Source: a virus. From it: a stretch of DNA of 45,699 nt. Shown here piece after piece: positions 44,642 through 45,699 of this stretch (position 1 is the stretch's first letter; every line of letters starts with the position of its first letter). The notes beneath the pieces were generated by a model, which had not been told where the DNA came from, ran no database searches, and saw only the letters and a program-made list of their open reading frames with translations. The translations under genes and the position numbers were made by a program. Where the stretch lies: IMG/VR virus record IMGVR_UViG_3300035157_000332, positions 1-45,699 of that record, one strand, 5' to 3'.

Positions 44642-44744
44642 CTATTCCCTGAAATCTTCGGTTTGCTGCGTTTTCAAATTCATCACAAAAGTGGTCGAAA
44701 TCTGCTAACGCCCTTTCGTAGTAGTTTAATTGTTCTTTGGTCAT
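44472..44744 (-). CDS. Small acidic protein (90 aa)
   Basis: The ATG at 44744 overlaps the TGA of the previous gene (ATGA) and is preceded by AAAGGA. The first 35 residues (MTKEQLNYYERALADFDHFC, EFENAANRRFQGI) look like a charged helix. The rest is acidic and less ordered (LTNEQIQRATPDAVQEIEQL, GGEGEEFRTP). Coupled translation with the coiled-coil gene upstream favours this being real. Its 3' 170 bases are shared with the frame at 44423-44641. No family is recognised. Confidence 0.65.
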   Translation of the reverse strand: MTKEQLNYYERALADFDHFCDEFENAANRRFQGIDDDSRQPLTNEQIQRATPDAVQEIEQLGGEGEEFRTPSIDVQATALGGLLDVSEDS

Positions 44745-44974
44745 AATCCCATTCCTTTGCCGAAACTTGACACTGGTTTACCACCTGACATACCTGGCAA
44801 GTCTGCAAGGGGGTCATTTATAGGATCCTGTTTGAACCTTGAGTCTAATTCGAATTGTTCGAATCGTTTCTCTAAAAGTGTCAAACGGCGATCTAGTTGT
44901 CTTTCGACATCATTGACTCTATTTTGCAGTTGCATCATCTGCATTAGAATCTCACTTGTAGTAACTTCTGCCAT
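44741..44974 (-). CDS. Small coiled-coil protein (77 aa)
   Basis: The protein reads MAEVTTSEILMQMMQLQNRV, then NDVERQLDRRLTLLEKRFEQ, a strong heptad pattern over residues 7-45. A Gly/Pro/Ser-rich tail follows (LADLPGMSGGKPVSSFGKGM). A start at 44974 follows the upstream gene's TAA by three bases. It resembles small trimeric scaffolding or hub-associated proteins but has no recognised family. The ATGA link to the next gene marks it as part of the operon started by the late promoter at 45241-45248. Confidence 0.75.
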   Translation of the reverse strand: MAEVTTSEILMQMMQLQNRVNDVERQLDRRLTLLEKRFEQFELDSRFKQDPINDPLADLPGMSGGKPVSSFGKGMGL

Positions 44975-44977
44975 TTT

Positions 44978-45163
44978 TTAAAGTATGATTATTGTTAGTA
45001 TAACACCTTCTGCGAACGCTAACCACTGTATTTGATAATTTGATAACCCAGTTTTCTTTTGGAACCATCGGATGCTTTTCTTGTGAAGCATAGCAGTTCC
45101 GATCCTTCGTTGGTTAAACCACCTCGCAACCTTCTCTGCTTTACTTAACTCTCTATATGCCAT
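44978..45163 (-). CDS. Small protein with C-terminal membrane span (61 aa)
   Basis: I take the ATG at 45163 as start: MAYRELSKAEKVARWFNQRR, then IGTAMLHKKSIRWFQKKTG, then a hydrophobic C-terminus (IQWLAFAEGVILTIIIL). A longer frame begins at a GTG at 45250, but a late promoter box overlaps that codon, so the transcript would start downstream of it. The Lys/Arg-rich N-terminal two thirds with a C-terminal tail anchor suggest a peripheral membrane protein with the basic part in the cytoplasm. Function is unknown; a lysis-related role is possible but unsupported. Confidence 0.7.
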   Translation of the reverse strand: MAYRELSKAEKVARWFNQRRIGTAMLHKKSIRWFQKKTGLSNYQIQWLAFAEGVILTIIIL

Positions 45164-45240
45164 GATAAACTTTTTCGGCGAATTTTTTGCTGGAAAATTT
45201 TTTTCAAAATCAAGGTTTTGAAATATGAATTTCGTAATTA

Positions 45241-45248
45241 TATTTATC
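45241..45248 (-). promoter_or_regulatory. T4-like late promoter box
   Basis: The minus strand reads GATAAATA, a NATAAATA late core. It lies downstream of the terminator at 45324-45350 and 78 bases before the ATG at 45163, and it is the first late box of the structural cluster in this window. Confidence 0.6.
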
Positions 45249-45323
45249 ACGCTCTGGGAAACGTTTGTAGGTTACAAAGGTTCCACGTTTTTCGCTCGGC
45301 GACCCCATCGGTCGGGGGATCAC

Positions 45324-45350
45324 AAAAAAACCCTGTCTCAGGGACAGGGT
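45324..45350 (-). terminator. Intrinsic terminator
   Basis: On the minus strand an 8-bp perfect stem ACCCTGTC / GACAGGGT (45350-45343 with 45337-45330) with a 5-base loop is followed by seven Ts. It lies 12 bases after the stop of the 87-aa gene and ends that transcript. Confidence 0.88.
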
Positions 45351-45361
45351 GTGCTAGACTG

Positions 45362-45625
45362 TTAGTAGTAGCAACCGTTGCGACTGTCGCCCCAACCGTT
45401 CCTAAAATACTCCTCACGCTCACGGTCTCTGATTTGAGGGTCGCCTAAGTCATCCATGACATCTTGTAAAAAGTTGACTGGTGAAACTTCGACTGTGTGA
45501 GGTGCGATTCCTGCGGATGCTCTGTCATGTTCTTGAGTCATGCGAGCGAGGATTGATTTCATTGCTGCCTGTACAACTGGGTCACGGCGAGCAGATTCGT
45601 TTGTGAGGAAAATGTTTTTGTTCAT
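45362..45625 (-). CDS. Hypothetical phage protein (87 aa)
   Basis: The start is taken as the ATG at 45625 (MNKNIFLTNESARRDPVVQA, then AMKSILARMTQEHDRA). The frame is open further upstream to the window edge, but that part crosses a perfect GC-rich hairpin and has unlike composition, so I exclude it. The protein is charged and soluble, with a C-terminal VNFLQDVMDDLGDPQIRDRE and an aromatic end (FRNGWGDSRNGCYY). No family is recognised. A strong terminator follows, so it belongs to a separate transcription unit from the late structural genes. The start codon has no well-spaced SD, so the start is uncertain. Confidence 0.7.
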   Translation of the reverse strand: MNKNIFLTNESARRDPVVQAAMKSILARMTQEHDRASAGIAPHTVEVSPVNFLQDVMDDLGDPQIRDREREEYFRNGWGDSRNGCYY

Positions 45626-45645
45626 GCTCTTATTATAGAGGATGA

Positions 45646-45665
45646 GGGGATGGATGCCCATCCCC
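45646..45665. other. Perfect 8-bp GC-rich hairpin at the window edge
   Basis: GGGGATGG and CCATCCCC pair perfectly around a 4-base loop. On the minus strand no T-run follows; on the plus strand TTGTT follows. It may be the terminator or RNA-processing hairpin of a gene lying beyond the window. Confidence 0.55.
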
Positions 45666-45699
45666 TTGTTACAATTAGTCACACAATTCACAACGTATG

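Noticed and set aside
45632-45637. TATAAT box before the 87-aa gene
   Set aside because: It lies only six bases from the ATG, so the transcript would be leaderless, and no good -35 exists. The GC hairpin overlaps the expected -35 area.
1-45699. tRNA genes, integrase or attachment sites, insertion sequences, replication origin
   Set aside because: I saw no cloverleaf-type sequence in the short gaps, no transposase or integrase motifs, and no gap large enough for an origin.

Overview
This window is a late, structural-gene region of a T4-like contractile-tailed phage (myovirus), most likely a marine cyanophage of the Synechococcus/Prochlorococcus type. Every supported gene is on the minus strand, so transcription runs from high to low coordinates. 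The evidence is the baseplate order gp25-gp6-gp7-gp8, a PAAR spike gene just upstream, very long tail-fibre-type proteins downstream, and repeated T4-like late promoter boxes (TATAAATA and variants) in front of transcription units. No host-diagnostic gene (such as psbA) lies in the window, so a related marine T4-like phage with another host remains possible. There are no tRNAs, mobile elements, CRISPR arrays or plus-strand genes, and no gap above about 115 bases.

Right end (45.7-43.1 kb): a cluster of very small genes (45-101 aa) that overlap by 1-20 bases, or by 170 bases in one pair. It includes coiled-coil proteins, two single-membrane-span proteins, a basic 49-aa protein, a PAAR spike-tip protein (T4 gp5.4-like) and a 98-aa SET-domain protein. 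A clear intrinsic terminator lies at 45.33 kb and a late promoter at 45.24 kb.

Baseplate (43.1-30.5 kb): gp25 (131 aa), gp6 (601 aa), a giant gp7-position protein with a YHYH-like segment (2853 aa) and gp8 (586 aa). Then come a 2701-aa DUF4815-type structural protein (30.5-22.4 kb) and a 72-aa coiled-coil protein.

Fibres and accessory virion proteins (22.2-3.2 kb): a 1497-aa repetitive fibre ending in a glycine-rich domain, a tail-assembly-chaperone-like protein, several small beta-rich proteins, a 462-aa structural protein, a 1817-aa repeat protein, an Mtd_N-type fibre protein, and a 1364-aa fibre with five chitin-binding-like repeats plus a beta-helix.

Left end (3.2-0 kb): three tandem paralogues of about 300 aa that are both glycine-rich and about 10% cysteine, followed by a gene cut by the window edge.

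Most unusual observations: (1) the three tandem Cys/Gly-rich adhesin-like proteins; (2) a 2.2-kb block inside the 1817-aa gene with no TAA, TAG or TGA trinucleotide in any frame of the coding strand, and a codon-use boundary near 12.16 kb; (3) a minimal SET protein in the baseplate operon; (4) a 170-bp same-strand overlapping gene pair; (5) late promoter boxes built on the stop codon of the preceding gene.
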